Assembly (NCBI RefSeq): GCF_964340395.1
Contig: NC_135571.1
Location: 10,823,940 to 10,887,939 of the forward strand
DNA length: 64,000 nt
Direction of reading: 5' to 3'
Source: Glandiceps talaboti
Lineage: Eukaryota > Hemichordata > Enteropneusta > Spengelidae
A program made the position numbers and the translations under genes. Of this stretch, positions 1 through 12,779 are shown piece by piece (position 1 is the first letter of the stretch; every line of letters begins with the position of its first letter). The notes under the pieces are model-generated. The model was given only the letters and a program-made list of their open reading frames with translations, had not been told where the DNA came from and did not search any database.

Positions 1-79
1 TGTATATAAGATACAGTGGTAATTTACAAACTATCAACACAGCCTGATGTATTCACATCATGATGATAGATTTAGATTA

Positions 80-580
80 ATTTACCATGATTTACCATGA
101 ATTTATTGGGGTAGGAAGCCAATCGGGCTTTTAAAGACCCCTTACTGTTCTGAGGTGGTGATCAACAAATGCCTTAAACTGATTAACTGATGAAGCAGTA
201 ATAGCTGACTCCGGTAAACTGTTCCAAATATCAATGACTCTGAGACTAAAGAAATGTTTGCGAATGTCAAGCCTTGATCTGACCTTATATAGTTTCAAAC
301 TATGACCTCTAGTTTTAGTTGAAGAAACTTGAAAGAAAATTGCTGGGTCTATTCGAGTAAGTCCGCGGAAGATTTTAAAGACTTCTAACAAATCCGCCCT
401 AACTCTTCTTGTTTCCAATGTCATCAAGTTTAAAGACTGCAATCTGTCCTCATATGCCAAACTCCGCAAACCTGGAATCATTCTAGTAAAGCGACGCTGC
501 ACTTTTTCAAGCAAAACAATGTCCCGCTTCGTATAAGGACACCACACTGGCGAGGCATAGTCTAAATGCGGACGAACTAA
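80..580 (-). mobile_element. 3' fragment of a CR1/L2-like non-LTR retrotransposon
   Basis: On the minus strand an open frame (about 580 down to 131) encodes the end of a LINE reverse-transcriptase polyprotein: HLDYASPVW, LEKVQRRFTRMIPGL, DRLQSLNL and RVIDIWNSLPESA. These are typical C-terminal signatures of Jockey-superclade (CR1/L2-like) elements. The endonuclease and RT core are missing, so this is a 5'-truncated dead copy. The 3' end carries two copies of the 10-mer TCATGGTAAA, like the short 3' tandem tails of CR1/L2 elements. The fragment is flanked by AGATTA (74-79 and 581-586), and a paralogous uninterrupted site exists near 1974-1985. Confidence 0.85.
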
Positions 581-2924
581 AGATTACAGTATACAGTAGG
601 GATATTGGTGTGAAAACTAACTTGTTGTTGGATAAACATTTACAAAATGTAATCTCAAGTTGAGGTTGACATTGACATTGCTTTGGTCTCATCTACTGTT
701 AACTATTGATACATTCATATAGGTATATATGTTCTGTTCATTTCAAAATAGTTAACATGCCATTGTTACATGGGTGCTTGCTTTTCAAAATTATCAAAAA
801 GCTTGTCATAAAGGAAGGGTGTTAAATTCATTTTGCTAACTTCACCAATATCTTTGTGATTGCTCGTTAGAGTAAATTTAAGTTTATCGATAGTGATTGT
901 TTTGTTAGAGTGAATTTAAGTTTATGCTATGCCTTGACAGTGAAAGGATGCCTCTGTTTAAAGTGAATATTTCAACTATATGTATTTTAAATTAGAGTTA
1001 ACACAATATATAACCCATAAACTCATAAACTCTCCCCATTGGTATGATGTAGTTGACACATTTGAAGATATTTTAGACTGTAAGATATAGATGACCACCA
1101 GTTATATTGAAATCGTGACAAAAAGTACCCTGAGCTATCTTTAACAGTAGTCATTTACAACGTGGCACAAAATTTAATTTTAAACCTTGCTCTACTTTCA
1201 TAACAGCAGTCTCATATTTTTTTCAATGACGTAATTAAAAAAACAACAAATTGTAAATTAATGGTGTAATAAATATACTTCAATAATTTTTTATACAAAT
1301 AGTACAAGTGTTGATTATATTTAGTCGTCGCACAGTCTCCTGTCTGTACATAGTGCATACTATAATGATTAGGTGTGTTCTATTGTACAATCAAAAAACT
1401 ATCTATTCATGCTAGTCTTGGCTTAGGTGGTCTAGCTGAGGTCTAAGTTACTGGTAATAGATCTCTGTAGTTACATGTGAACAATAAAAGTAGAAAAGTC
1501 TCTTACCGGAGTTTACCACCAAAGATATTTAGCGAATACTAGTAAAATACACCAACGTGTTCATCAAATACAGTAGGAGTTGTGCAGATCAATCCGACAC
1601 ACTGTTCTAACGAAGCCTTAAAACAACTTGGTACCAAGTACCGAAGTAATACATTGTCCAGGGTGTAACTGATAAATGACGGACTACGGACTTGGTCTAC
1701 GTGTTACACCATTATTAAAATGTGCAAACTTTTGAGAGGTCAAACTGCAGGAAATAACTATTGGCTTTAAAACTATGAGATTTATTTATTGAATTCAGAC
1801 AACTTGCCTTAAATTCCTACATCAAGTAATTCTTACCTAAGTTAAACAAAATATATCCAAACAGAATCAAAGTCAAGTTTCTGGGACCAACTTGATTGTG
1901 TATTAAATGCCATGCAGATGTAATTTACAAATTATTAATTTAAGCAACACAGCCTGTGTACATGATGATAGTTTAGATTACAGTATATAGGGATATTGGT
2001 GTGAAGACTCAGACTTTCTGTTGGGTAAACATTTACAAAATGTAATCTCAAGTTGAGGTTGACATTGCTTTGGTCTCATCTATGAAGCATTGTAAGCACT
2101 AATCTTAGCTATTTATACATTCATATAGGTATACCTAGTTAAAAATCTGAATATTCACTTCAAAATGGTGAACACGTCCACCCACATAAGCTTATGACCA
2201 CTGTTACATGGCTGCTTGATTTTCCAAATTTTTAAAAAGTTTATCATAAAGGAAAGGTTTTAAATTGATTTTGCTAACTTCACCAATATCTTTGTGATTG
2301 CTTCATTAGAGTGAATTTAAGTTTACGCTATGTCTCGATAGCTAGTGAAAGGATGTCACTTTTTAAGTGATATTTTGACTACATGTATTTTTAATTAGAG
2401 TTATTACAAATATAACTCATAAACTCTCCCCATTGGTATGATCATGATGTAGTTGACACATTTGAAGATATTTTAGAGTGTAAGATACGTTGTGTTGTTC
2501 AGCCCTATCAGACTTCAGACTAAACCAGTAAGTGGTGGCTGATAGTGTGGTATGAATGTTGTTTCTTACAGACTAATAAGGAACTGTACAAAATTTAGAT
2601 ATAGACGAATACCAGTTACTTTGAAATTGTGACAAAAAGTGCCCTGAGCTATCTTTAACAGCCGCCACTTCAAATTAGCACAAACTTTAATTTTTAACCT
2701 TCCTCTAGTTTCATATCAGCAGTCTCATATTTTTTCCAATGACGTAATTAAAAAAAATAAAATTGGAAATCATAAACAGTGTCATAAATGTACTTCAATA
2801 ATTTTTTTTATACAAATAGCACAACTGTTGGTTATATTTAGTGTTCAGTTTCTTGTCTGTACACACTATGTATACCATAATGATCAGGTGTGTTGTGTTG
2901 TGTTGTACATGTAAAAAGTATCTA

Positions 2925-3415
2925 TTCATGCTAGTAGACTCAGGTGGTGTAGCTGATGTCTAGGTAGATCTTAGTAGTTACATGTAAAAAGTATCATGCT
3001 AGTGTAGGCTCAGGTGGTGTAGCTGATATGTCTAGGTATATCTTAGTAGTTACATGTAAAAAGTATCATGCTAGTGTAGGCTCAGGTGGTGTAGCTGATA
3101 TGTCTAGGTAGATCTTAGTAGTTACATGTAAAAAGTATCATGCTAGTGTAGGCTCAGGTGGTGTAGCTGATATGTCTAGGTATATCTTAGTAGTTACATG
3201 TAAAAAGTATCATGCTAGTGTAGGCTCAGGTGGTGTAGCTGATATGTCTAGGTAGATCTTAGTAGTTACATGTAAAAAGTATCATGCTAGTGTAGGCTCA
3301 GGTGGTGTAGCTGATATGTCTAGGTAGATCTTAGTAGTTACATGTAAAAAGTATCATGCTAGTGTAGGCTCAGGTGGTGTAGCTGATGTCTAGGTAGATC
3401 CTAGTAGTTACATGT
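2925..3415. repeat. 72-bp minisatellite, about 6-7 units
   Basis: The text beginning TTAGTAGTTACATG recurs at 2971, 3043, 3115, 3187, 3259 and 3331, giving an exact 72-bp period. Each unit includes GGCTCAGGTGGTGTAGCTGA. Block A of the duplication has only one diverged unit (about 1400-1480), so the array expanded after the block duplicated. Confidence 0.92.
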
Positions 3416-4025
3416 AAACATTAAAAGTAGAAAAGTCTCTTACCAGAGTTTTACCACCAAAGATTAGCGGATACTAGTAAATTACACCAAAGGGTCCGTC
3501 AAATACGGTACAAGTTGTGCAGATCAATCCAACACACTATACCGAATGCCTTAAATAACCTGGTAGTAGTAGTACCAAGTACCGAAGTAATAAATTGTCT
3601 GGACTGTAAGATACGTCATGTTGTTCAGCCCTATCAGGCTTCTTATTAACCAAATGAGTACTGGCTGAGCATCGTAGGAATGTCAGTATCTGTGCAGACT
3701 ATAAATTGTCCAGAGTGTAAATAACAAATGGTGAACTATAGACATGGGCTACGTGTTGGTCTACGTGTTACACCACAATTAAAATGTGCAAAAGTTTGAG
3801 AGGTCAAACTACAGGAAATATCAACTATTGGATTTAGTAACTGAAGATTTTGTATGATTTGTTTCCAGGCTGTGTTTGTGTTTCTTTCCTCTATATCCCA
3901 TAATATTGTTGGTGATATCTACCTTAATTATTGGACACAAAGAATGACATCTAGTCTAAGATTAAAAGTGTGTTTTTTCTTTTATCTGTCTGTAGTTCCC
4001 TATTGTGTTTGTCCAATAATGCCAT

Positions 4026-4103
4026 ATTGGATTGATTGATTGACTGACTGACTGATTGATTGATTGGTTGGTTGGTTGATTGATTGATTGATTGATTGAT
4101 TGA
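4026..4103. repeat. (TGAT)n/(TGAC)n/(TGGT)n microsatellite
   Basis: A simple tetranucleotide tract of ATTGATTG-like units with TGAC and TGGT variants. The remaining 4104-4480 region holds AT-rich intron sequence without a recognisable feature. Confidence 0.9.
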
Positions 4104-4489
4104 CACCTTGCCTTTCCTTTCCTACATCAATTTTTACCTTCAAACCTTATTTTCATATTTTAGATGAAAACTATCTCTAATCTAGATACAGTCAGATTTA
4201 TCAGCTTGGTTTCATGATATATTTATATAAAAGTTATTTTACCACTAGCAGGAAATGTTATCTGTAATTGGTCAATAACCATTTCATGCCATTACCACCT
4301 GATGAAAACATTCAGTCTACTGAAGAAGTCAATCGAGTCTAGGTGAAATATTTGGACAAGGTAACACTTCCTTTATGTGATAATCTCTAATCTGATTGAT
4401 AGAAACTGTCCTATCAGTTACACTAACTGCCGTCATCTTAAATCTAGAGGCTTGTCAACAATGTTATTGGTAAACATTCAATGATTAGC

Positions 4490-5625
4490 TAGCTGGTATC
4501 CACATTATAGCTAGCCCACCATATATGGTATTCACATTATAGCTAGCTGACCATATATGGTATCCACATTATAGCTAGCTGACCATATATGGTATTCACA
4601 TTATAGCAAGCCCACCATATATGGTATTTACATTATAACTAGCCCACCATATATGGTATCCACATTATAACTAGTTGACCATATATGGTATTCACATTAT
4701 AGCTAGCCCACCATAAATGGTATTCACATTATAGCTAGCTGACCATATATGGTATTCACATTATAGCAAGCCCACCATATATGGTATTTACATTATAACT
4801 AGCCCACCATATATGGTATCCACATTATAACTAGCCCACCATATATGGTATCCACATTATAGCTAGCCCACCATATATGGTATTTACATTATAGCTAGCC
4901 CACCATATATGGTATTCACATTATAGCTAGCCCACCATATATATGGTATCCACATTATAGCTAGCCCACCATATATGGTATCCACATTATAGCTAGCCCA
5001 CCATATATGGTATTTACATTATAGCTAGCCCACCATATATGGTATCCACATTATAGCTAGCCCACCATATATGGTATTCACATTATAGCTAGCCCACCAT
5101 ATATGGTATTTACATTATAGCTAGCCCACCATATATGGTATCCACATTATATCTAGCCCACCATATATGGTATTTACATTATAGCTAGCCCACCATATAT
5201 GGTATCCACATTATAGCTAGCCCACCATATATGGTATCCACATTATAGCTAGCCCACCATATATGGTATCCACATTATAGCTAGCCCACCATATATGGTA
5301 TTCACATTATAGCTAGCCCACCATATATGGTATTCACATTATAGCTAGCCCACCATATATGGTATCCACATTATAGCTAGCTCACCATATATGGTATTCA
5401 CATTATAGCTAGCCCACCATATATGGTATTCACATTATAGCTAGCCCACCATATATGGTATTCACATTATAGCTAGCCCCCCATATATGGTATTCACATT
5501 ATAGCTAGCTCACCATATATGGTATTCACATTATAGCTAGCCCACCATATATGGTATTCACATTATAGCTAGCCCACCATATATGGTATCCACATAATAT
5601 AACTAGCTGACTATATATGGTATCC
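4490..5625. repeat. 32-bp minisatellite carrying a CArG box per unit (~35 units)
   Basis: Units repeat every 32 bp, for example AGCTAG at 4861 and 4893. Nearly every unit contains the palindrome CCATATATGG, a perfect CC(A/T)6GG CArG box, and the second palindrome-like core TATAGCTAGC. Variants are limited to one or two bases (GTATCCAC, GTATTCAC, GTATTTAC). It lies in the CNOT2 intron. Confidence 0.95.
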
Positions 5626-5986
5626 ACATTAAACCATGTCAGCTGACATGAAGAGTGAGAGAAATTTCCGATGAGGACAATAAAGTTATATTGAATTAAA
5701 CAAATTCAACCCATCAAATGTTTATACAATGCTAAATAGTTTGGAGTTCATCTGACTTTATTTTGGATTGAAAGCAAACCATCACCTCTCTCTACACAGA
5801 GGAAAACTATACATCTTAATCCTCTGGTCTCTACGGAAACATTTAGTGTTAATATTTTCATATTTACAATTACGAATATGTTGTACCACAAATTATATGA
5901 TATACCTGGGCAGTTTGGGATTGACAAAACAGAATTTATCAGATATACTTCTGTTCAAATGAAAATCCAGACTTTATTTGATTATG

Positions 5987-6236
5987 TTAAAGTGGCCATA
6001 TGGATGAGGATAGGGTATTTATTTTGGATTTTTAATTTATAAAACAATTTTATCATGGCGTCCTACTGGAAAAATCAATGTGGGAACATATGCCAAGTCC
6101 TTGTTTGTAACTCAATATATTACAAAAGATTAATAAATGTGTCAAATGTTTATTATTGTACAGACAATAACAAACATTTTATACATGTTGTGGTTTTTTG
6201 CTATGTATTGAGTTACACAGACAGACTTGGTCTATG
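5987..6236. mobile_element. Truncated copy of TTAA-flanked foldback MITE
   Basis: It starts TTAAAGTGGCCATATGGATG like the full palindromic copy at 29496-29853 and continues colinearly through the centre, but most of the second arm is missing. The preceding bases form TTAA, as in every other copy. Confidence 0.75.
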
Positions 6237-6293
6237 ACACCAAAATTGAATTATTTATCTTGGGTTATGAGAGAGATTACAGATTTTGTGGTT

Positions 6294-6312
6294 TGGCCAC
6301 TAGGGGGCGCTG
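6294..6312 (+). promoter_or_regulatory. CTCF-like binding motif
   Basis: TGGCCACTAGGGGGCGCTG contains CCACTAGGGGGCGC, which satisfies the bilaterian CTCF consensus CCASYAGRKGGCRS at every position. It sits in a gene-poor, AT-rich intron, so its GC-rich core stands out. Occupancy is inferred. Confidence 0.6.
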
Positions 6313-6893
6313 TTCAAGAATCATTTTGGGGCCAGAAGTGAGGGTCATTGTAGGTGAGTATTCTATCGAAAAGACAGACACAAAGCTATGTGTTACCATG
6401 CACCAATCTGAACGGATTGATTTTTGCAAATAACAATAATGAAAACATACCAGACCAGTACTGTCATATTCCAGTATGTAATACAGCCTTGATTTATTCA
6501 CTGTATCTTGCATTGTCATGACCAAATATGTATTTCTTCCCCTGTATATTTATTTTGTCAGAGTCAAAGACTAGACTAGTTCCGATCAAACTATTTCTGT
6601 GGCCCTCACCAGATATATTATCCAATCAACCTCCTTTTTGAAATGTATACATAAAAATGTTCTTCTGTTTTGTATCTGGTGAATAAACAAATTCAATTCA
6701 GTTCAATTTTAGCCATCAATCTGTCAATTCTAGGACATCCTCTCAAAATGTTTACTACTGGTAAGTCTGAATATATTGTTTATGTAATAAAAGTCACACA
6801 TTTATATTAGGAAATGTAGACAGACCTATTCATTGTAGCAGCCCCCTTAGGTCAGTGTTAAGTAAACAATAACCAGGATTAAAAGATAACATG

Positions 6894-6957
<64 letters not shown>
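6894..6957. repeat. (AATC)n microsatellite
   Basis: About 16 perfect ATCA tetranucleotide units. Confidence 0.97.
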
Positions 6958-6959
<2 letters not shown>

Positions 6960-7200
6960 TTTCTATAGACTGATTTCCAGAGCAATGTTCTGTTCAGTAG
7001 TACTGAATGGCTAAAGCACACCATATGCTTTAGTGAACAAATAAATCTTTAGTTTTGTTTTGAAACAATCCATCCAGGCTGGATGATTGGCACTGAAATG
7101 ACAATGAATGACCTCCATAGGTGACTTGTCTGTCATTTGTTGTTGTAAGCAGATGATGAAATAATTTTTGAAGTTGTTGATATTTTTGTTGTGATTGTAG

Positions 7201-7772
7201 TTGGCTCCAATTAAGCTGAGTAGATATGGTGAAGATTTATTATTTTATCTGTACTACACACATGGAGGGGATGTATTACAGCATGCTGCTGCTGCTGAAC
7301 TGTAAGTAGTATATTACAAACACAGCAGTTGTCTAATTGACACACACACACACATACAAGAAAAATGACTAGGGAACTCGGGTAGATCTTACCTACTTAC
7401 CAAACTTAATGAAAACTCTCGCAGGGAACTCTAGTAAAATGACTGGGGAACTTTGCAGTAGTTTATTTCGACTTACCAAACTTAACAAAAACACTAGAAA
7501 TAAAATATACATATGATTTCTCTTGTAGATATAACAGTGATTGGAGATACCACAAAGAGGAGAGAGTTTGGGTGACAAGGGCACCTGGTATGGAACCTAC
7601 CGTTAAAACAAATACATATGAACGTGGAACTTACTATTTCTTTGACTGCCATGGATGGAGGAAAGTTGCTAAAGAGTTTCACTTAGAATATGACAAACTT
7701 GAAGATAGGCCACATTTACCACCCACATTTGGTCATAACCCAACAACAACAAACCAAGTTATGGTTCATTAG
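7201..7772 (+). CDS. CNOT2: CCR4-NOT complex subunit 2 (CNOT2), last two exons only
   Basis: Two exons are visible: 7201-7301 (after the acceptor TTGTGATTGTAG, ending at donor GTAAGT) and 7529-7772 (after TCTCTTGTAG, ending in TAG). Joined in phase they encode the C-terminal NOT box of CNOT2, with the hallmark strings RYGEDLLFYLYY, DWRYHKEERVW, RAPGMEP, TYERGTYYFFD and KEFHLEYDKLE, nearly identical to the vertebrate protein. In the family this domain pairs with the CNOT3 NOT box and docks the CCR4-NOT deadenylase scaffold CNOT1, acting in mRNA poly(A) shortening and repression. I found no upstream exon in 1-7200, so that stretch is probably one long intron and the rest of the gene lies to the left of the window. 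The tail after the NOT box (FGHNPTTTNQVMVH) is short and lineage-specific. The identification is very secure; the exon boundaries are sequence-supported. Confidence 0.96.
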
Positions 7773-7889
7773 TTGAACTGTCAATCATGTCATGCTTTAT
7801 TTAGTTTAGCTGTCAATCAAAATGATTGACAGCTGTCATCAGTCATAACTTAATTTCACCAGTTTACAGTCGTACATGTTTCATAAAAA

Positions 7890-8618
7890 GTAGTCCCCCT
7901 GAAGCTTGTTGGCTTCTCACTGACTTGAAGGAACAAGGCCACTATGTCAGTTTTATTTGTTAGCCCTGTCACTGACGTTGAAGTAACAAGGCCCCCTATG
8001 TCAGTTTTATTTGTTAGCTCTCACTGACTTGAAGTAACAAGGCCCTTTATGTCAATTATACTTGTTAGCCCTCTCACTGATTTGAAGTAACAAGGCCCCC
8101 TATGTCAATTTTACTTGTTAGCCCTCTCACTGATTTGAAGTAACAAGGCTCCTATGTCAATTTTACTTGTAAGCCCTCTCACCGACTTTGAAGTAACAAG
8201 GCCCCCTATGTCAATATTGCTTCTCGACTTCTCACTGACATAAAGTAACAAGCCTGTATGTGAGTTTCCTTGTCAGCTTAAATTCTCACCAACTTTGAGG
8301 TAACAAGCGCCCCGACCCCCCCCCCCCCCTGACCCCCATGTCAATTATACTTGTTAGCCCTCTCACTGATTTGAAGTAACAAGGCCCCCTATGTCAATTT
8401 TACTTGTAAGCCCTCTCACTGATTTGAAGTAACAAGGCCCCCTATGTCAATTTTACTTGTAAGCCCTCTCACTGATTTGAAGTAACAAGGCCCCCTATGT
8501 CAGTTTTACTTGTAAGCCCTCTCACTGACTTGAAGTAACAAGGGCCCCTATGTCAATTTTACTTGTAACCCCTCTCACTGACTTGAAGTAACAAGGCCCC
8601 CCCCCCCCCCCCCATATC
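7890..8618. repeat. 53-bp minisatellite split by a LINE
   Basis: Units of about 53 bp contain TTGAAGTAACAAGGCCCC followed by a T-rich half and AAGCCCTCTCACTGA; an exact 53-bp spacing is seen between 8371 and 8424. About 12 units lie here and one more resumes at 11243-11300, beyond the inserted LINE. Poly(C) expansions occur at 8316-8329 and 8597-8613. Confidence 0.9.
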
Positions 8619-8619
8619 A

Positions 8620-11242
8620 ATCAATCTTTATTGCGTAACATCATGCTTTAGCGAGCATGGTAAAGCATACAAAAATAAGTAAATAAAATACAATCATTTA
8701 GCCAACTGCTATATTTTTTACATTAACAAGAAAGTTTCCAAGAGAAAGTTTATCATCTGCAGACAAAATATGCAAAAATTTACTTTTGTTATCTAAGGAA
8801 TGAAAATTGTAATTACTTAATGAAAAAGAAGAAAAAAGTTTCTTCCTCTCATTTATGTAACGAGAACAAATAATTAAATGATGAAATTCATCTTCTACCA
8901 TATTTTGACAAAATTTACAGAATCTTTCATCCGCAGGAATCTTAGGAGTACAACGCCTTCCTAATTCCATTTGAATGTTATAATCAGAAATTCTAAATTT
9001 AGTCACTAGTGTTCTATGAACAGGATTTTTAATATGAACAAGGTATTTCTCAAAAACAAAATCTGTTTTAAACAATCTATATGTTCTCAATTTGTTTTTA
9101 TCAGTACTATTTCTTCTAATGTCATTATGTAATTCCCTGAACCAAGATTTACAAAATTCTTTACATAAATTATCATGAACTTTTTTGATTGTATAATTGA
9201 ATTTGCAAAGATTTGACCAAATGCTGTTCTCACTATATTTATCAAGTAAATTTCTTTTATAAATGCCCCATTTTGAGTAACGCATAGAAGACATATAGGC
9301 TGCTCTCAGTAAACCATCTCCATCAACAATTAATCTATACCAATACTTGAGCATCAGTTTTATTACAGTGAAATTGATAGGAAAACGACCCAATTCTCCA
9401 ATAATATCACACCTTGAGGCCTTTTTAGAAACCCCAAGTAAAAATCTATAAAAAGAAAAACTAACATCATCAAGAAAATTTCTTTTGCTAACAATTTCAT
9501 AACCCCAAACTTCACAACCATAAGTCATAATAGGAACAATTAAACGATCAAAAAGATCTAGCGCAACGTCAATAGAAATACTCCCATTTGGAGAAATAGT
9601 TCTACGTAAACTAAACAGAGCTCTCATCGATTTAAGTTTTAAATTATTGAAGTTTTGTTTAAATTTACCATTAGCAGATATGATGATACCAAGATAACAG
9701 TATTCTTTTACAATGTCAAGTGTAATGCCATCAAAATAAAAGTTCACTCCCTTAATTAATTGATTTCCTTTATTAAATACAATGACTTTAGTTTTCTTAA
9801 TATTGATTGTTAACTTCCACTTTGTACAAAAACAGTGTAATTTATCTAAGCAACTTTGCAACCCAGCTTTAGTTTCAGAGAATAATAACAGATCATCAGC
9901 ATATAAAAGCCAATTCAGAGACAAAGTTGTAAGTTTTACAGGGCTATCATTCAAATCAAAAATTGATGGAAGATCATTTAAAAAAATATTGAATAAAGTA
10001 GGACTTAAGTTACATCCTTGTTTAACACCAACAAAAGATTGAAAATTCTTGGTAATACCAACACCCGTTTTAACACAGTATTGTACATTAAAAATTCATA
10101 CATAGATTTGACAAGGTGGTAAAATTTACCATTTACACCATATTTTCTTAATTTCCAAAATAAACCTGTGCGCCAAACACTATCAAAAGCCTTTCGAAAA
10201 TCTACAAAACAAGTGTAAAGATGTTTGCTATCATTACCTTCAACTGTAGAATAAACACATTTTTCAACTGCTGACTTAAGTACAAAAATATTATCAGATG
10301 TTCTTCTTTTAGCTCTAAAACCTGACTGAAATGGAGTGTAACGGTTATTTTCTTCTAGAAAATGAACAAGTCTGCTATTCAACACAGAAGTAAAAAGTTT
10401 AGCCAAACAACTATTGACAGAAATACCTCTATAGTTAGAAGGATCACATTTCGAACCAGATTTATATATTGGAACCAACATGGCATTTTTCCAGGTAGAT
10501 GGACACTCACCAGAGTAAAGAATGACATTAAATAACTCACAAAGTGGCTTGAGTACGATGTGACTACCACATTTCAACATTTCATTCAAAATACCATCAA
10601 AACCTGGAGATTTACTAAATTTCAACCTACGCAATGCTTTTAATATCTCTAATTCACGAAACGAGACATTGAGAGTTTTGTCTATCCTACCATCGTCCAA
10701 TTCCATAGAAAACAACTCACTCTCAATATTCTTAGAGGAAACGTCTGTAGATGATGAAGTATTCATACTCAATTTTTTGAAATGTTCAAACCACTCATCC
10801 GCAGTTACAGAAGAATCAACATTACAGTTATCTTGAGATGATAAATCTTTCAACAGTTTCCAAAACGAGTTACGGTCATTAGAGAATGCATTATTTAATT
10901 TTGAAAGTTTAGATTTTTTAAACTGAGACTTTTTCTGTTTGATTAATTTTTTGAAACTTTTTCTCAGAACAAAACATCTACCTTTTATAAAAGGGTCGTT
11001 TGGAAAAAGACTTAATAACTTCAAACATTGTTTTAAATCTTTACGTAAAGAGAAGCATGATTTATCAAACCATGATTGTTTTTTCTTTTTAGCTTTCTTT
11101 GACTTAATTCTAGGAGTAATTTTTCTCAAAGAACTATCTGAAACTTTATGCAAAATATTTTCAAATAAAAAAACAATATCATCACTTGTAGCATTATTAC
11201 TACATGCTAAGTGAAGTTTATCCAAATCATTTTTTATTGATG
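8620..11242 (-). mobile_element. 5'-truncated non-LTR retrotransposon (LINE), frameshifted
   Basis: Two minus-strand open frames, about 11242-10020 and 9954-8698, are the two halves of one LINE ORF2. The first carries the pre-RT region and RT blocks (PIYKSGSKCDPSNYRGIS, FQSGFRAKRRTSDNIF, CFVDFRKAFDSVW). The second has the catalytic YADDLLLF, the thumb (KWKLTINIKKTKV, CYLGIIIS, PIMTYGCEVWG) and a C-terminal C-x2-C-x8-H-x4-C knuckle (CKFC...HHLIIC). The frame changes in a short homopolymer near 10090-10100, so the copy is inactive. The endonuclease domain is absent, as expected for 5' truncation. The 3' end has AATAAAG followed by short ATTG repeats. It inserted inside one unit of the 53-bp minisatellite; the first residues of the upstream frame (11243-11321) come from that satellite. 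The clade (CR1/Jockey-like) is not resolved. Confidence 0.9.
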
Positions 11243-11321
11243 AACTTGTAAGCCCTCTCACTGACATGAAGTAACAAGGCCCCCTATGTAAGTCAGTAAA
11301 TGTACACGGCATCAGTGACAA

Positions 11322-12177
11322 AACTAATCTTGCTTTATTTGCAAAGACATACTCATGTTTAGTTTGTTGTCTACATTGATGTCAATAACTGAGTAGTCAA
11401 CATACTGAGTTATAAAACCTTTACATAGGTAACAGACTATGAGAAGTGAATTCTATTGATAGATTGATAGATAACAACTGATATATAGAAGGTTTTGTAA
11501 TATTTTCAGTAAATATTTTCAGAGCGGTGTTTGACATGTACAAAACATATTTTATATGTACATTTCATTTATTAAATGTTCTCTATCACACAAAGCTAAT
11601 ATCAGTGTTTATCTCATAATTTCCTGTCATTTTAAGATGTATGGGGAAGTGTATGTGTGTGTCAGGATGAATGTATGTATGTGTACGTGTATATGTATGT
11701 ATGTATGTACGTACGTACGTGTATGCACGTAATGGATGTATGTGTGTGTATGTATGTATGTATGTATGTATAAATTAATGTATGTTTGTTTGTTTGCTGG
11801 ATGCATTTAAGTGCATGTGTACTAGTCATTTTTGGTACAACTTAAGTTCAAATAGTGTTTACTGTAAAACGTACAAGTGTCGTTGTGTAAATGGAGATAT
11901 ATGAATCCTTTTAACCTCCATGGTGTATGTATACCTCAGTCATTTTGAACTAGCGCCCTCCAAGGCAAAACATTCTGTTGTACAATGCCAAGACTGATTC
12001 TCTAGGCTAGATTATTTTACCTTTGTCCACAAAATTGGAAAAACTTAAAATCAATTAATGAATTACAACTGATTTATGTTCACATAGTCACTTAGGGCTC
12101 TGTTATTATATGTGGGATTCTACATAAACAGACATTTCATTATATACAAATAAATCAACTAAACTATATTCATGCAT
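11322..12177. other. Intergenic spacer
   Basis: AT-rich sequence between the minisatellite and the long CATA tract, with a TGTA/TGTG-rich stretch at about 11640-11775. I see no gene. Confidence 0.6.
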
Positions 12178-12183
12178 GTATGT

Positions 12184-12218
<35 letters not shown>

Positions 12219-12775
12219 CACACATATACTCACACACATATACATACATACATACATACATATATACATACACATACATACACACACACATACATACACA
12301 CACACATACATACATACATACATACATACACACACATATACATACAAACACATACATACATACATACATACATACACACATACATACATACATACATACA
12401 TACATACATACATACATACATACAAACACATACATACATACGTACGTACGTACACATACACACACACACACATACATACATACATACATACGTACATACA
12501 TACGTACATACACACATACACACATACATACATATATACATACATACATACATACATACAAACACATACATACATACATACAAACACATACATACATACA
12601 TACATACATACATACGTACATACACACATACACACACACACACATACATACATACATACATACATACATACATACAAACACATACATACATACATACATA
12701 CATACATACATACATACATACATACATACATACATACATACATACATACATACATACATACATACATACATACAT
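12178..12775. repeat. (CATA)n/(CACA)n microsatellite, ~600 bp
   Basis: Nearly pure CATA units with CACA, CAAA and CGTA variants. All six frames are open and yield HTYI or MYVC repeats, which are artefacts of the tetranucleotide. Confidence 0.98.
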
Positions 12776-12779
12776 GATA

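Larger units (their letters stand above)
20..3850. repeat. Tandem duplication of a ~1.8 kb non-coding block
   Basis: Block A (about 20-1800, interrupted by the LINE fragment) and block B (about 1916-3850) share the same order of sequence. Examples are the run around 600-700 matching 1985-2085, the text near 1130-1260 matching 2635-2760, and 1495-1760 matching 3425-3820. Block B is longer because it contains an expanded 72-bp minisatellite. No coding exon is visible in either copy. It lies in the probable last long intron of CNOT2. Confidence 0.8.
5626..7200. other. CNOT2 intron remainder
   Basis: This is AT-rich non-coding sequence. It contains a truncated copy of the TTAA-flanked foldback element (5987-6236), a CTCF-like motif (6294-6312) and an (AATC)n tract (6894-6957). 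The short open frames here show no domain. Confidence 0.6.

Noticed and set aside
6055-6525. Small ORFs near the CTCF-like site
   Set aside because: They overlap a MITE fragment and non-coding intron sequence and show no conserved motif.
11243-11321. N-terminus of the LINE protein starting MSLMPCTFTD
   Set aside because: These codons come from the flanking 53-bp minisatellite and neighbouring spacer, not the element.
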